Source: Diphasiastrum complanatum
Taxonomy: Eukaryota > Streptophyta > Lycopodiopsida > Lycopodiales > Lycopodiaceae
Assembly (NCBI GenBank): GCA_029204225.1
Contig: CM055095.1
Span: 55,393,612 to 55,457,611, forward strand
Length of the DNA stretch: 64,000 bases
Direction: 5' to 3'
Shown here: positions 34,644 to 45,570 of the stretch, piece by piece
How the letters are laid out: each line of letters begins with the position of its first letter
Numbering within the stretch: position 1 is the stretch's first letter
Translations under genes and position numbers: made by a program
The notes under the pieces: model-generated
What the model was told of the DNA's origin: nothing
Databases searched by the model: none
What the model saw: only the letters and a program-made list of their open reading frames with translations

Positions 34644-35905
34644 TGTCATGCTATACCAACATGGTTAATATAGATTCTGTAGTGAAAAGTATCGTTCCCA
34701 CAGAGGACAACGTTAGAAAGTTATGTTTTTGGTGTAATTATGGCAGGTGGTTTCGAATGTTATTCTGGTTGTTGACAGACATTAAAAAGTAACCAGTATT
34801 ACTTATATCTGAAATGGGTAATGTTAATGTATTCAGGACAACAATCTGGCCTCTATCGAATCGAAGGATGCGCATTTTACAAATGAAATGTTATCAGAGT
34901 AGTACAGTAGACTACACTCTGGCTGACTAAGGTGTCAATAGAGAATCGAGAATTGTTCAATGTATTTGCGACTGCGCAGACAATTAATTAATCGAGTTCG
35001 CGAACTATTCGTTCCTAGACAATAGTCCTCAACAACTAAAGCCCAACTTAATGGTTAAAGAGCACGAATGGTTTTAGAGCACGTTAGAAGCTTATGTCAA
35101 TGCCAATCAAGAAAACAAATCAGAGACTCAATTCTTCAGACAAAGACTGTCATCTCATCTGCATACATACAACTTAATTCAATGATCGTGCTAGACTGCA
35201 CAAAGATAGACATTATTCGAGTGTCAAAAGAAAGTATTCACAACAGATGCATAAGATGATTTTAAGACAGTTCTTTAGAGCATGATTTACGAAAACACAG
35301 CAAACGATTGTAATGCACTAGAGCGTCTGTCTGATCAGAGAGTAATTCATGAAATGCATTAGAGATTGTTAGCAGACTCAAGATCACTCACATTCAGTAG
35401 TGCAGAGAACAGAGATAAGGGAGAATAACTCACAGAACTCTATTCACTTCTTCAATCTCTTACATAAGCATAAACTCTTCTCTCTCGACGATTGAGACTG
35501 AAGTGTGAGATCAATATATGTTCTACGGGGCGAACAAACACACCTCTTAAACAATGGGTACGTTGCTCCCGCGAAAGGGTCTAGTTAAGAATCAAACTGA
35601 AAATACATTCAATTATACCATAAGAGGTATACTTAACTATGAGTTAAAGTTACTCTAATTTAACATGTCTTTTCATAACTAGTCGTTTCGTATGGACGAC
35701 CTAGTTAAGGGTTATTCAAGGCAATGTTTTTTCCTATTAAAGGTCTAGCCCTTAATTCATAAGGCAAGTACTTAGGAGATATATTCTCAAAAAATGACTT
35801 AGGCCTCTTCATGATTTATACTTAACTAGCTCATATCTTCATTTTCGAGTATATTATGACATTTTTCTGTTGGTATTCAATTTTTGACATTTGCGTGGCA
35901 TCACA
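34644..35905 (-). repeat. 5' LTR of the 16.6-kb gypsy element
   Basis: 1262 bp, TG to CA, the partner of 19343-20607. It is followed at once by the target duplication TGGTC (35906-35910). Confidence 0.95.
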
Positions 35906-35910
35906 TGGTC

Positions 35911-36498
35911 TTCCCTACTGTATAAGGCAACATACTGATATTCGGCTCATCATCTGAATCTTCAAATTGCATCATCCATAGCATTCTGCAACATTGCATA
36001 CTCATTATGGCATTTCAATTCACGTCTGATTTGTTTAGGTAGACCTGACAAAAACCACATAATCATGGCATTTTCGTTAATCAGCTCAGGTTTGCACTCA
36101 TTTCTGAGGTGTTTCACCCGTTCAATGTAATCTCGAGCCATTTCCCGCTTTCCCATTTTAATTTTATCTAAAAGTAGGAAAGGGTCTTCCATAAAATTCC
36201 GAGGTTTGAACCGTGTGATAAGGGCTCGTTTAACAACCTCTCAATCCGTACATTTAGTTTCATCTTGATTATAGTACCAATCTTGTGTTGCGCCTGTTAA
36301 GGCCATAGGAAAGAGCTTAAGTTTATCTTGGAAAAAAATTTCACCATAGACTTCACAAGATTCAACATAGATCTGAAGAAATCTAACTAGATCTATTAAT
36401 CCATTATATTTGAGTAGATCCAAACGGGTTCCTCTTCTAACAATGATTGGATTGACTTCTTGAGGAACACCTCCAGGAGCAGCTCCAGAAACAGCCAT
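35911..36498 (-). pseudogene. Outer gypsy gag, upstream fragment (N-terminal side)
   Basis: An ATG at 36498 (MAVSGAAPGGVPQEVNP) starts a gag with capsid motifs YVESCEVYGEIFFQDKLKLF, ALTGATQDWYYN, GKREMARDYIERV and MIMWFLSGLPKQIRREL. There is one in-frame stop near 36240 and one frameshift near 35962. The frame continues on the far side of the 16.6-kb insertion at 19342. This element uses the same tRNA-Asp primer type as its invader but has a different gag and LTR. Confidence 0.85.
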
Positions 36499-37715
36499 CT
36501 TCACAGATTCAAATCAAGCAGACAATGAGATTGGATCTAGATTTTCAATCAAAAACTATCTCAGATCAGATCTGCTAGATCTATTCCACTTTTCAAGAAT
36601 CTGATTTCTATATCGTGAAAAAGATTTCAAAATTCAATCAATCGATACTTCTCAAAAATAAAAAAAATTTTCAGAATCTAAATTGTATCAGATTTGATCC
36701 AAATTTTGACAAAGACTTGATCTGGAAAATCAGATTCTAAAAATAGAATTGGCAAAGGTTCCCTAGACGAAGATTGGCTCGATGAAGGTTCAGCAGTGCT
36801 ATTTTGGGAAAAAAAAAACTCTCTGATCAGGCTTTTCTGACAATTTCTAAAAAAATAACCTTCGTCAAGCTCTCAGATTCAAAGTCTGACACATATAAAG
36901 CTAGGGTAAACTCGGCGAAGGTTTCTGACTAAAAAAAAACACATAGTTTCTACAGTTTGACGAGAATAAAAATCAAGATTTTCTATTATCTGGATAGAAA
37001 GAATGTTCGTCGAACTCAAAAATAGTATTTTATTATAAATAGAATGTTCTGAAAACTAGGCGAAGGTTTTGGCGAAGAATCAAGAGTAATACTAGTATTT
37101 TTGCAATAACGTGACTTTTTTGACAAAAATATGACAGTAAGACAACTGATCCTCTGAGAAAACCTTATACATTGGTATTATTCTTCGCTGACCTGATAGT
37201 AGATAGATCTGAATCACACCTATGCACAGTGAATCGAACAAAGGTTCTTTTTCTGTATTTTGAGGGTTTTGGTGATTTTTGGTGTTTTTTGACGGTTTTT
37301 CTGATGTTTCTAGAAATCTGCTGGGAATGATTGTTCACCCTTCAAAGTGAAGGTTTTGTGATCAAAACCAAAGGTGTCTGCAACTCGGCGAAAGTTTCCT
37401 GAAAGAGAAAAAAAAGTTATCAGATCTAATGACAATTTTTGCCTCCTTTTGACCAAAATTTGACAGATTTGACCTATTTTTGTTGTTTTTTCTGATATCT
37501 CATATCCAAATGGATCTTAAGATTGCTGATCTGAATAGCTTTCCTTGTTCCACAATCAAATTAGATTTCAAACAAGCAAATCCACTCAAATCAAGCAAAA
37601 TCACTCCCAAACTAACCCTAAATGCAGATCTTAACACTATTCATGCAACAACAAGATGCCTAATGCAAGCTAACCATCCAACAAACATGCTGCAAACTGA
37701 AAAATTGGCGTAGCT
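36499..37715 (-). other. 5' leader of the outer gypsy element
   Basis: About 1.2 kb of AT-rich sequence between PBS and gag without a supported ORF. A short motif, ggcgaaggttt or close variants on the plus strand, recurs about eight times (for example near 36790, 36915, 37060 and 37390). Confidence 0.6.
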
Positions 37716-37732
37716 CCCCGGCAACGGCGCCA
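37716..37732 (-). other. Primer binding site of the outer gypsy (tRNA-Asp, perfect)
   Basis: Plus-strand CCCCGGCAACGGCGCCA equals the 3' end of plant tRNA-Asp including CCA. It lies 4 bp from the LTR edge at 37737. Confidence 0.9.
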
Positions 37733-37736
37733 AAAT

Positions 37737-38483
37737 TGTAGTGGGTTTCTTTCCTTGCCTAATCTCAATCCAAGATCTAATCAATCTAGCATCAAAGAGA
37801 TGAAGTTAGTTGTCACGCATAGATTCTTTCCCATGAGAGCGATAGTATAGTTCAGATTTCAGCATGGATGGAAGATTCACATCTAACTCTAACATCCATT
37901 AACCCTAAGCATTAACACTACATCTACTAACACTAGATCCACAACAAAGATAGCTTACTGTTTCTCTCTCTCCCTTTCTCCCTCATAAAATGTGTAATAA
38001 CATGCAATCCCAATAACAATCAAATCCAACAATTAGCAAAACACAAATAAAGCATGAGAGATGGAGGAAAAGTGATAGAGAGCAAGGACATTCATAAATC
38101 CGTTTCACAAGAGAATCAATCTGCTTTATTGAAATGAAGAAATGAAACATGTGTAGGAACTCGAATTGGTCCCTTTTTATAGTAGAGAGGAGGACCCTGG
38201 CCTCTGAATCCTATTGGTCCATTTCTGCCTCCCTAATTATTCAAATTTAAAAAAGAGCGAGAACCATCCAAATTGGAGGGAAACCCAACTTTATTCACTA
38301 ACTTGACATTTAGGCCCTGCGACATTAAAAGTCCCGCAAAAAGGCCTAAAGTCCTTCTATTGACTTTCAACTAATCAAATAACTATGTGATCATCAAGTT
38401 GGACTTACACACGCAGGGTGCCAAATCCCTCTCACTTATTAACTAGGGTTAGGGTTGCCTTGGGATCTGCAAACCCTCCAACA
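37737..38483 (-). repeat. 5' LTR of the outer gypsy element
   Basis: About 747 bp from TGTAGTGGG to CCTCCAACA on the plus strand, so TG to CA in element orientation. On the minus strand a TATAAAAAGGG promoter box lies near 38185-38175, followed by an AATAAA signal near 38125. No second LTR copy is in the window, so the far edge rests on the terminal motif alone. Confidence 0.75.
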
Positions 38484-39724
38484 AAGTTATCATCACAGAA
38501 CTGACAACACCCCATGTTCACAGTCACACTCTCAAATAATGATATGAATGGAATGTCATCCATACCAAACAATAATCGACCATGATATACATATATGATG
38601 TATAGTATACACTACTTTTTCTCACAAATTTTCTATTACTTCCTTGTCAAGTAGGACATGGAAAAGGTTATTGATACTGATTTGGCATGACCTTGGCTTC
38701 GTCACTAAATATGCCATGATCATCAAGGACATGATTTGGCCATATGTAAAACCTTGATTTGTTGTAGATATTTGCTAATGAGAAAATTACTTCAAGAAGA
38801 AAATTTAATATTTTTCAAGAAGATATTTAAACCCATTCAGGCTGGAGTCTTTTTGAGGGAAAAAAAGAATATTTTTTTTAAACAAAGCACAGGCAATAGA
38901 AGGCCAACCATCATGTATTGCGTGTCAATTAAATAGAGCAAAACCCAAAGGATCGAGTGAGAGCAACCAAAATACGAACGAGAAAATATTTATGTGATAC
39001 AGTTTAATTGGAAGGTATTTCTGTAAAGAGACACATCATTCGAAGAGAACAAGACTATCCGGTTACATTTTGTAACAAATCATGCTCTTTTCGCAAAAAA
39101 GGCATACCATATGCAATTTTTGGATGTATTTATGGAAAATATATATATATATATATAATACATCTTTTTTATATGTCGTACCTTATTTTGATAGTTATGA
39201 TGGTGCACAATTTATTTATGGATTCAATGTCCAATAAGTGATGATGTCCTGCGTATATCAAAGACCCGGAAGAATTATTGATGTTCAGTGGGATTATTTG
39301 GATAATCCTCATCAGGTATATTAATATTTCCAAATCAGGAAAGCTAGCGAAGGAAAAAATACTTGGCATATTTTTTGATCAACAACTAATAGCTTCTTTA
39401 CAAATCTTTTCATAATGTTATTTTTGGTGGGATGGAATAGTATCAGCTTTAATGACGTAATTATTGTTTGAATAAACAAATTGTTTTTATTTCAAAGATT
39501 GCAATTGTAATTTTTCCTTGACAGAAGACTGAAATGATTCGTCAATTATCAAATCTTGTTTCTCAATGAAAAAATTGGGTTTGACTTACAACAAGACTTG
39601 GTAAAGTGATGGATAAATTTCCATATCTGAGGTAAGACAACTTTTACTCACTTCAAGCTATCAAAACTTTTGTTTGTAGGTATGTCGTTGTTACATAGTA
39701 TTGTATGCCATGTTTAGGAAATCT
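38484..39724. other. Intergenic sequence between gypsy and copia elements
   Basis: AT-rich, with short ORFs lacking domains and a small (AT)n run near 39141-39158. Nothing recognised. The last five bases (AATCT, 39720-39724) are the left target duplication of the next element. Confidence 0.5.
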
Positions 39725-40078
<354 letters not shown>

Positions 40079-40090
40079 TAGTATTAGAGC
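40079..40090 (+). other. Primer binding site of the copia element (tRNA-Met type)
   Basis: TAGTATTAGAGC directly after the 5' LTR differs from the canonical TGGTATCAGAGC at two positions, both transitions. Confidence 0.75.
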
Positions 40091-40399
40091 TCGATAGTCC
40101 CACGTGCCTGAGTTGCTGATAAGTGTCTGGAGTAGATGAGCTTGGACCTTCAATAGGAATGGTCGACTTTGGAACTGAATAGTTCGATAATTCAGGAGAA
40201 TCCGATAGTTCAGCTATGTGAGCTTTGCCCTTATCTTTGAGGTCGATAAACTGATCAAGACGACATCCCGGCTAGTGAATATCTTCGACTCGACAAGATA
40301 CCGCGTACTCTAAGCTATCTCTAAGTAACTAAAAATTCTCTTTGATGCACTTCCGCTGATAAGCAGTAAGTGCGAATAGCAATACTTTAATGAACTCTA

Positions 40400-40710
40400 A
40401 AAGAAACTTTCTAAAGAGAAAGAAAGCTAGAGCTGAGCTTACCGAAAGAAGCTTGAAATACGTTGAAGGCATTGTTTGAAATCACAAACACATCTCGAGT
40501 GCTATTTCTAAAGACAAAGCTACACACATTACGAATGGATGAAACCATTATTGATCACCTATTGAAGATAAATGAGATCCGTGATCAATTAGTCATCGTT
40601 GGAGAGCGAGTTCAAGATCGTCAAATCATGCAATTGACATTGAACAGTTTGAGTGAGTCACATCAGATGTTTGTGACAAGCATAGCCACATGGGAGAATC
40701 TTCCAACCTA
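40400..40710 (+). pseudogene. Copia gag, part upstream of the DNA-transposon insertion
   Basis: Capsid (UBN2-type) motifs: LKALFEITNTSRVLFLKTKL, MDETIIDHLLKINEIRDQL, IMQLTLNSLSESHQMFVTSI and the end ENLPTY at the insertion point. The start of gag is unclear because the leader is degraded. The leader part 40305-40390 resembles 57327-57410. Confidence 0.8.
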
Positions 40711-40729
40711 CACAACTAGAAAACTCTGT

Positions 40730-41095
40730 GTTTATCCACGCAGAGTATTCACGCGAGACCCGACACTTAGTCGATTTTCCAAAATTTTGTTTGCATGGAA
40801 CATCCACGCATGGATTATCCATGCCAAAAAAAAAATTGTACACGCCTCCGACCAATCTACCGGTGTTTTTCTGACACGGCGCCGAAAAATTTATGCGCGT
40901 GGATAATCCACGCAAAATTGAATTTTAAAAATTCCGGTAACTGTTTGGGAGGGAAGGTTGGCGGCGCCGGAAAGCAATTTTGGCATGGATAATCCACGCG
41001 TGGATTATCCACGCAAATTTCAGTGTGTTCATCGGACGAGACCGGAAGTTAAAGATATCCACGCGTGGACATCTTCTGCGTGGATTATCCACGCA
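40730..41095. repeat. Left subterminal cluster of ATCCACGC/GCGTGGAT motifs
   Basis: Ten exact octamers and several one-base variants in both orientations, including complete palindromes near 40900 and 41000. They are likely binding sites for the element's own DNA-binding protein, as in En/Spm (inference). Confidence 0.8.
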
Positions 41096-41300
41096 TTTTT
41101 TTTTTGCATGTTGATAATGACATGAAATTAGTTAAATTAATATATTTCTAAAGTGAATTATATTATGATTAGGCTATATATATATTTTTTTTCTAAAGTG
41201 AATTATATTATGAGGAGTTTTTTTTTTTTTTTTGCATGTTCATAATGAAATGGAATTAGTTAAATAAATATTTTTCTAAAGTGAATTATATCATGGTGTT
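41095..41300. repeat. Short AT-rich duplication inside the DNA transposon
   Basis: A unit of about 75 bp starting gcatgttgataatgacatg (about 41105-41171) recurs in diverged form at about 41234-41296. A third partial copy of its end lies at 41189-41215. Poly-T runs precede the copies. Confidence 0.7.
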
Positions 41301-42378
41301 CCTAGATGATTGGGATTTTTTATGAGGGCGGCCAAGTAATCATTATGAGACCGTATGTTCTGAACAAATATAATAAATTTGTTAAAGACATGCCAACATC
41401 TAATCCATGTATATTCTACTTATGCTTAATGTAAATCTAATATTCTAGTAACATTGCTATCAAGAAAATTGCTTGGGTGGGGCAACACATGACGAGCAAT
41501 CAAAATGAGGTTCTACTGACAAATGTTAGACATCAGTAGATAGTGCGTGCAGGCCTATCTCAACTAATTTAAAGACCACATAGCAGTCAATGTTCGAAGC
41601 TCTCAATTTAAACTCTTGTCTAAGATGAGTGATGATCTCAAGGTAAATCTCTCTGAATTGGCCTAGTGTGCCATGGTATCTCATGACGAGCAATATGCAT
41701 TCGCCCTTTCTATCTATGGTTGCTTTGTATGCAAGAAATCACACCATTGATCAACATCTTTATTACAATGCTAAATGATATTTCAACCAATTACTATGAC
41801 TTCATATAAGGTTATATAGATCACACACCAACAACTAAAAAGATTTATCATATAGGTCACATATCACTAAGGTCCTCAAATATAACATAAATGCTTTTGA
41901 TCATGAATCTAAATGACCCCATGCAACCATTTAAGAGGCCACATGACAAAAGCAAAAAAAAATTATTTGACCATGTAATTATGTCATCAAATTATATCAA
42001 ATCTATGAGATCTAGATTATTAATAAACTAAATATTTTATGACATCACCGATTTGACATAATATTATGTCATAAAATCTTAAAAAACTTGTCAAATTACT
42101 TGTTTAATAATAATATGTACTATTTCTTATCTCATGATTTTGTCTTTATGTCAAATCTCAAGAAAACTAAAATTTATAACAATATAAAACTAGTTTTAAC
42201 AATTAAATACTACCATAATGATCTTTGAATTGATTTTTTTACATTCCATCATATTAAAAAATATATTTTATGTAAAATCCTACAATAAATCTAGAAAAGA
42301 TTATGAGAATATTGAATGACATTTGAAGCATGCAAGCCTATGTGGGGGACCCTCTCACGTGCCAAGAGAGGGGGAAAA
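41301..42378. other. AT-rich non-coding stretch of the DNA transposon
   Basis: No ORF with a recognisable domain and no repeated motif. It separates the left terminal motif cluster from the cluster at 42379. Confidence 0.5.
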
Positions 42379-42460
42379 AATGCGTGGAACATCCACGCAT
42401 GGATATCGCGTGGATTATCCACGCGTGGATAACTTCTACGTGGATAATCCACGCGAAACT
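42379..42460. repeat. Internal cluster of ATCCACGC/GCGTGGAT motifs
   Basis: Five exact octamers plus variants within about 80 bp, about 330 bp upstream of the element's gene. The position suggests autoregulation of the gene promoter, or a former terminus of a shorter element (42379-45139). Confidence 0.75.
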
Positions 42461-42785
42461 TGAATGCCAATAAATTGGCATTTCCACGAGCATTCTTGCT
42501 CCTCTTTTTTTGCTTTCAAGTTTTATAGATTTTCTAATCTAGTGTTTAGTGCCCCTGCTTGCTATTGCTCTTCTAAGCTTTATAGATCTTGCTTACTTTT
42601 GGTTGCTCTTCATTGCTAGTGATCTTGCTCTTGCTTTTGCTTGCTCTATTGATCTTCTTTGTTCTTGCTTACTATTAATCTATTGCTTTCTATTCATTGC
42701 TTACTCTTCTAATCTAAAAGTCTTCAGTACTCTTTCACTCCCATTCTCCACTACTTTCTAACTTTTAAAGTTTTTCTTTGATACA

Positions 42786-43921
42786 ATGTCTTCAAGTGGT
42801 AGGTCAAGTGGAGGTCAAGTGGGAGACCATCTAGGAGAAGAGCTCATGAGGAGCCCGAAGAATATAATCAAGAGTGGTTTGAGAATGTATCTCCTCAACA
42901 AAGAGATAGAATCAAAAATCTTGTGTTATCTTCTTCGGGTGAATCATCCTAGAGAAGAGCTTCTGAAGATGCCCCTTCCCAAGAATCGTGTAGTGTGTAT
43001 TATGATCTTAATCCACGTGGTGGATTTATAAAAAATATGCGTGGCAATGTAATTCATGCCCGTTTGCGTGATTTAGTTGCTTTATATTTTGGTAAAGATT
43101 ACATGATCGATTGGTCCTCCCAATCGCTTGAAAACAAAAATAAAATAATAGAGACTTTGTATTCTGAATTCCCTCAATCCAATGCTTTTAGTAGGACTTG
43201 GTCCTTGAATACAATGTGCCTTTGGATTCGAAACAAAAGGCAATTGATGAGAAGAGCCGTGAGGAATCCCAAGAATCCCACGAAGCCTGGATGGTGCTCC
43301 AAAAGGGATTGGAGGAAGGTGAAAGGGGAATTGTTGCAAAACAATCCCCAAAAGTATGAACAACAACGTAGGGCCGCCGCCGAGAAGCTTTTAAAACATG
43401 GCCAAAGTCACTTGGGATCGGGAGGAAGGGACAATTTAGATGCCCAATTTGTAAGTGCAATATTTTTTAATATGATTCTATTTTTGTAGTGAGATTGTTA
43501 ATGTCTTTTATTGCTAAACTATATTGTATTGCTAAACTATTTTTTTTTGTTGAATGTAGCCTAGTGATTTTGGAAGACACATGACCACCGCGAAGTACAA
43601 GAAAGGTTACGATCATGGATATGCCGGCCTTAAGGCTTTTATGGAATTCCATGGATTGTTTCCAATCGTAAACTCTTAACCTTTATTGTTTTGTATTGTT
43701 TACTTTGTGGTTTACAAGTAAGTTTAATCTCAATTTGATTAAATCTTTGATTCTATTTTGTAGAGAGGTCTACAACTTCAAGTGTTCGTGATGTGGAAGA
43801 AAATGTGGAAGAGAACGTGGAAGAGTACGTGAATGAAAGCGAAGGGGAGTTTGAAGATGTGGACATCAACATACACCTACAAGATGAAGGAGGCGAGGAG
43901 AGAAGAAGTGATGATGAGTAG
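42786..43921 (+). pseudogene. Three-exon gene of the DNA transposon, unknown family
   Basis: Exons 42786-43450, 43560-43667 and 43766-43921 are joined by two GT-AG introns of 109 and 98 bp that preserve the frame. An ATG at 42786 (MSSSGRSSGG) is followed by a frameshift within about 40 bases and one TAG near 42951; the downstream part is clean. The product would be about 308 residues: a charged N-terminal region, a central domain (YFGKDYMIDWSSQSLENKNK, TWSLNTMCLWIRNKRQLMRR, WCSKRDWRKVKGELLQ), a second block (PSDFGRHMTTAKYKKGYDHG) and a very acidic C-terminus ending RRSDDE. It is basic and aromatic in the middle like a DNA-binding protein. Transposase_24-type or TnpA-like function is possible but unproven. 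Confidence 0.55.
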
Positions 43922-44079
43922 AGGTTCTTAAATTAAATGTAAGGCCTTGTAGAATGCAATGTAGGAAGAGAGAATTTATTTTCTCATCAATGTACTTGTT
44001 TTTAAATCAATCAATATAATGTTTTGGCATCACATCATTCTTGCAAAAATTTTGAATGCATATATTTTTAATCCATGAA

Positions 44080-44225
44080 TGCAAATGTATAGTCTATTGA
44101 ATGCACTATTGATTGCAAATGTATCTATTGATGTATTCAATGCAATGTATAGTCTATTTAATGCACATCTATGCAATGCAAATGTATCCATTGATGAATT
44201 CAATGCAATGTATCTATTTTAGCAC
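44080..44225. repeat. Imperfect tandem repeat with aatgcaaatgtatc units
   Basis: Two to three diverged copies of a unit of about 70 bp (ttgatgaattcaatgcaatg, tagtctatt, aatgcacat) follow the gene's 3' end. Confidence 0.65.
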
Positions 44226-44659
44226 ATCATTTGCATGCTAGAATGCACAATAAAAAGTAATGGAAAGTAATGGAAATAGATAACACATTAAGTTATCAAC
44301 TAAATATCAAATGAATCAAAATAAATGTGAATTTTCCTTTACTATTGTATCTCCATTGTTTTGCAATCTTTGCTTTTCCTTTTGCATGCACTTGATCTTT
44401 GAATCCTTTGCAATGAAAGCACATTTTTCATATCCAAACCTACATCACAAACAAAAAAGATCTTAAAACTTATGATCACAAAACACATACTATTGACATC
44501 CATCAATGAACTAAAAATCCTAAACACTATCAATCTTCTCACTCTCATTCATCCTCATCTCATTCTCACTCCCATCTATACTCTCTTTTTCTCTCTCTCA
44601 CACAACACAAAAATAGAAAGTCACTTCGCGCCAAATGTTTTTTTTTTGAAAAAAAAATT

Positions 44660-45115
44660 TTGCGTGGATTATCCACGCGAAACCTTTCCGCGTGGATACC
44701 GCGTGAATATAAAAAAAAAATTATCCACGCGGTATCCACGGCCTCAACTCTCTGGATTTTGCATGGATAAAGCGAATTTTGCGTGGATAATTATCCACAC
44801 AGTATCCACGCAGTATCCACGCAAAAGTCGAGCCTTTTTTATTTTATTTTTACTGTGGCATGGATTATCCACGCAAAATTAGAATTCCTATTTCCGGCTC
44901 CGGGTGTCAGAGGTTTGTCCGGCTGCCGGTAGTCGGACTTGGCGTGGATAATCCACGCATTTTGAACTTCACAATGTCTGGTCGATCTGCTGTCGGAAAA
45001 GACACTTGCGTGGAACATCCACGCGCTCGTATCCACGCCAATCCACGGCTATATCCACGCGATTTTTTTTTTGTCCACGCGTCCTCCTTTGTATTGTGCA
45101 TGGATATTTGCGTGG
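44660..45115. repeat. Right subterminal cluster of ATCCACGC/GCGTGGAT motifs
   Basis: About 14 exact octamers and several variants in both orientations. It mirrors the left cluster and extends to about 20 bp from the right end. Confidence 0.8.
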
Positions 45116-45142
45116 ATATTTGCTATATGTGTTCTTGTGTTA

Positions 45143-45520
45143 TGAAGAGTTAGGTGGATTTCTTTTGCAAGAAGAACAACATCAAGAGAACTTGAGTCGT
45201 CGCAATAGGGGATTTGATCAAGCTCTTGCAGTCAGAGGATGTGGTGGCAGATTTGGTCGTGGAAGACACCAATCAAGAGGTGAATCAAATAGTGGATCGT
45301 TCCAACAATTCCAAGAACAATCCAATGATGGCCCAAATAGAGGCAATTTGCATCAAGGTCAAGGTCAAGGTCAAGGATGCAACAATTAAAGGCAGAAGAA
45401 ACCTGAAAATTGTCGATATTGCAACAAACCTGGTCATTGGGAGCGTGAGTGTTTCAAGAAACAAAAGGAGTCAGCTCAGTGGAAAGCAAATGGCAAGTAG
45501 GCAATTATACTGAAATCAAC
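45143..45520 (+). pseudogene. Copia gag, part downstream of the DNA-transposon insertion
   Basis: Resumes gag with EELGGFLLQEEQHQENL, then an Arg/Gly/Gln-rich stretch and the CCHC knuckle CRYCNKPGHWEREC near 45410-45450. Two frames are needed because of a stop near 45390. The other copia gag at about 29900 aligns without a gap across the insertion point, which confirms a simple insertion. Confidence 0.8.
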
Positions 45521-45570
45521 ATCAATTTGATGATGATCAATACGAGGATGATGCATGTGAGAGTTCAAAC

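Larger units (their letters stand above)
19343..35905 (-). mobile_element. 16.6-kb Ty3/gypsy LTR retrotransposon with extra 3' ORFs
   Basis: Direct LTRs at 19343-20607 and 34644-35905 both run TG to CA and are flanked by a perfect 5-bp duplication (TGGTC at 19338-19342 and 35906-35910). From right to left on the minus strand: 5' LTR, tRNA-Asp-like PBS, gag with three zinc knuckles, protease, [inserted copia], RT, RNase H, integrase without chromodomain, a TTCnnGAA-rich spacer, two extra ORFs, PPT and 3' LTR. The PBS type and chromodomain-less integrase fit the Athila/Tat (OTA) branch of plant gypsy elements (inference). The LTRs differ at about 14 of the first 250 bases by eye, mostly transitions, and every polyprotein part carries breaks, so it is old and inactive. 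Confidence 0.95.
40711..45139. mobile_element. CACTA-like DNA transposon with palindromic subterminal repeats
   Basis: 4429 bp inserted in copia gag between a 3-bp duplication (CTA at 40708-40710, TTA at 45140-45142, one mismatch). The ends are inverted: CACAACTAGAAAAC on the left and CACAAGAACAC on the right (complement of 45139 leftward), each followed after 21-22 bp by TATCCACGCA. About 29 exact copies of ATCCACGC or its complement cluster at 40730-41095, 42379-42460 and 44660-45115, often paired as GCGTGGATAATCCACGC. Three-bp duplications, CAC ends and subterminal motif clusters are features of CACTA (En/Spm) elements, although the termini here are CACAA rather than CACTA. It contains one spliced gene (42786-43921). 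Confidence 0.7.

Noticed and set aside
40730-45115. CRISPR-like array of repeated palindromes
   Set aside because: The motifs occur in both orientations with irregular spacing inside a DNA transposon of a plant genome. There are no regular spacers.
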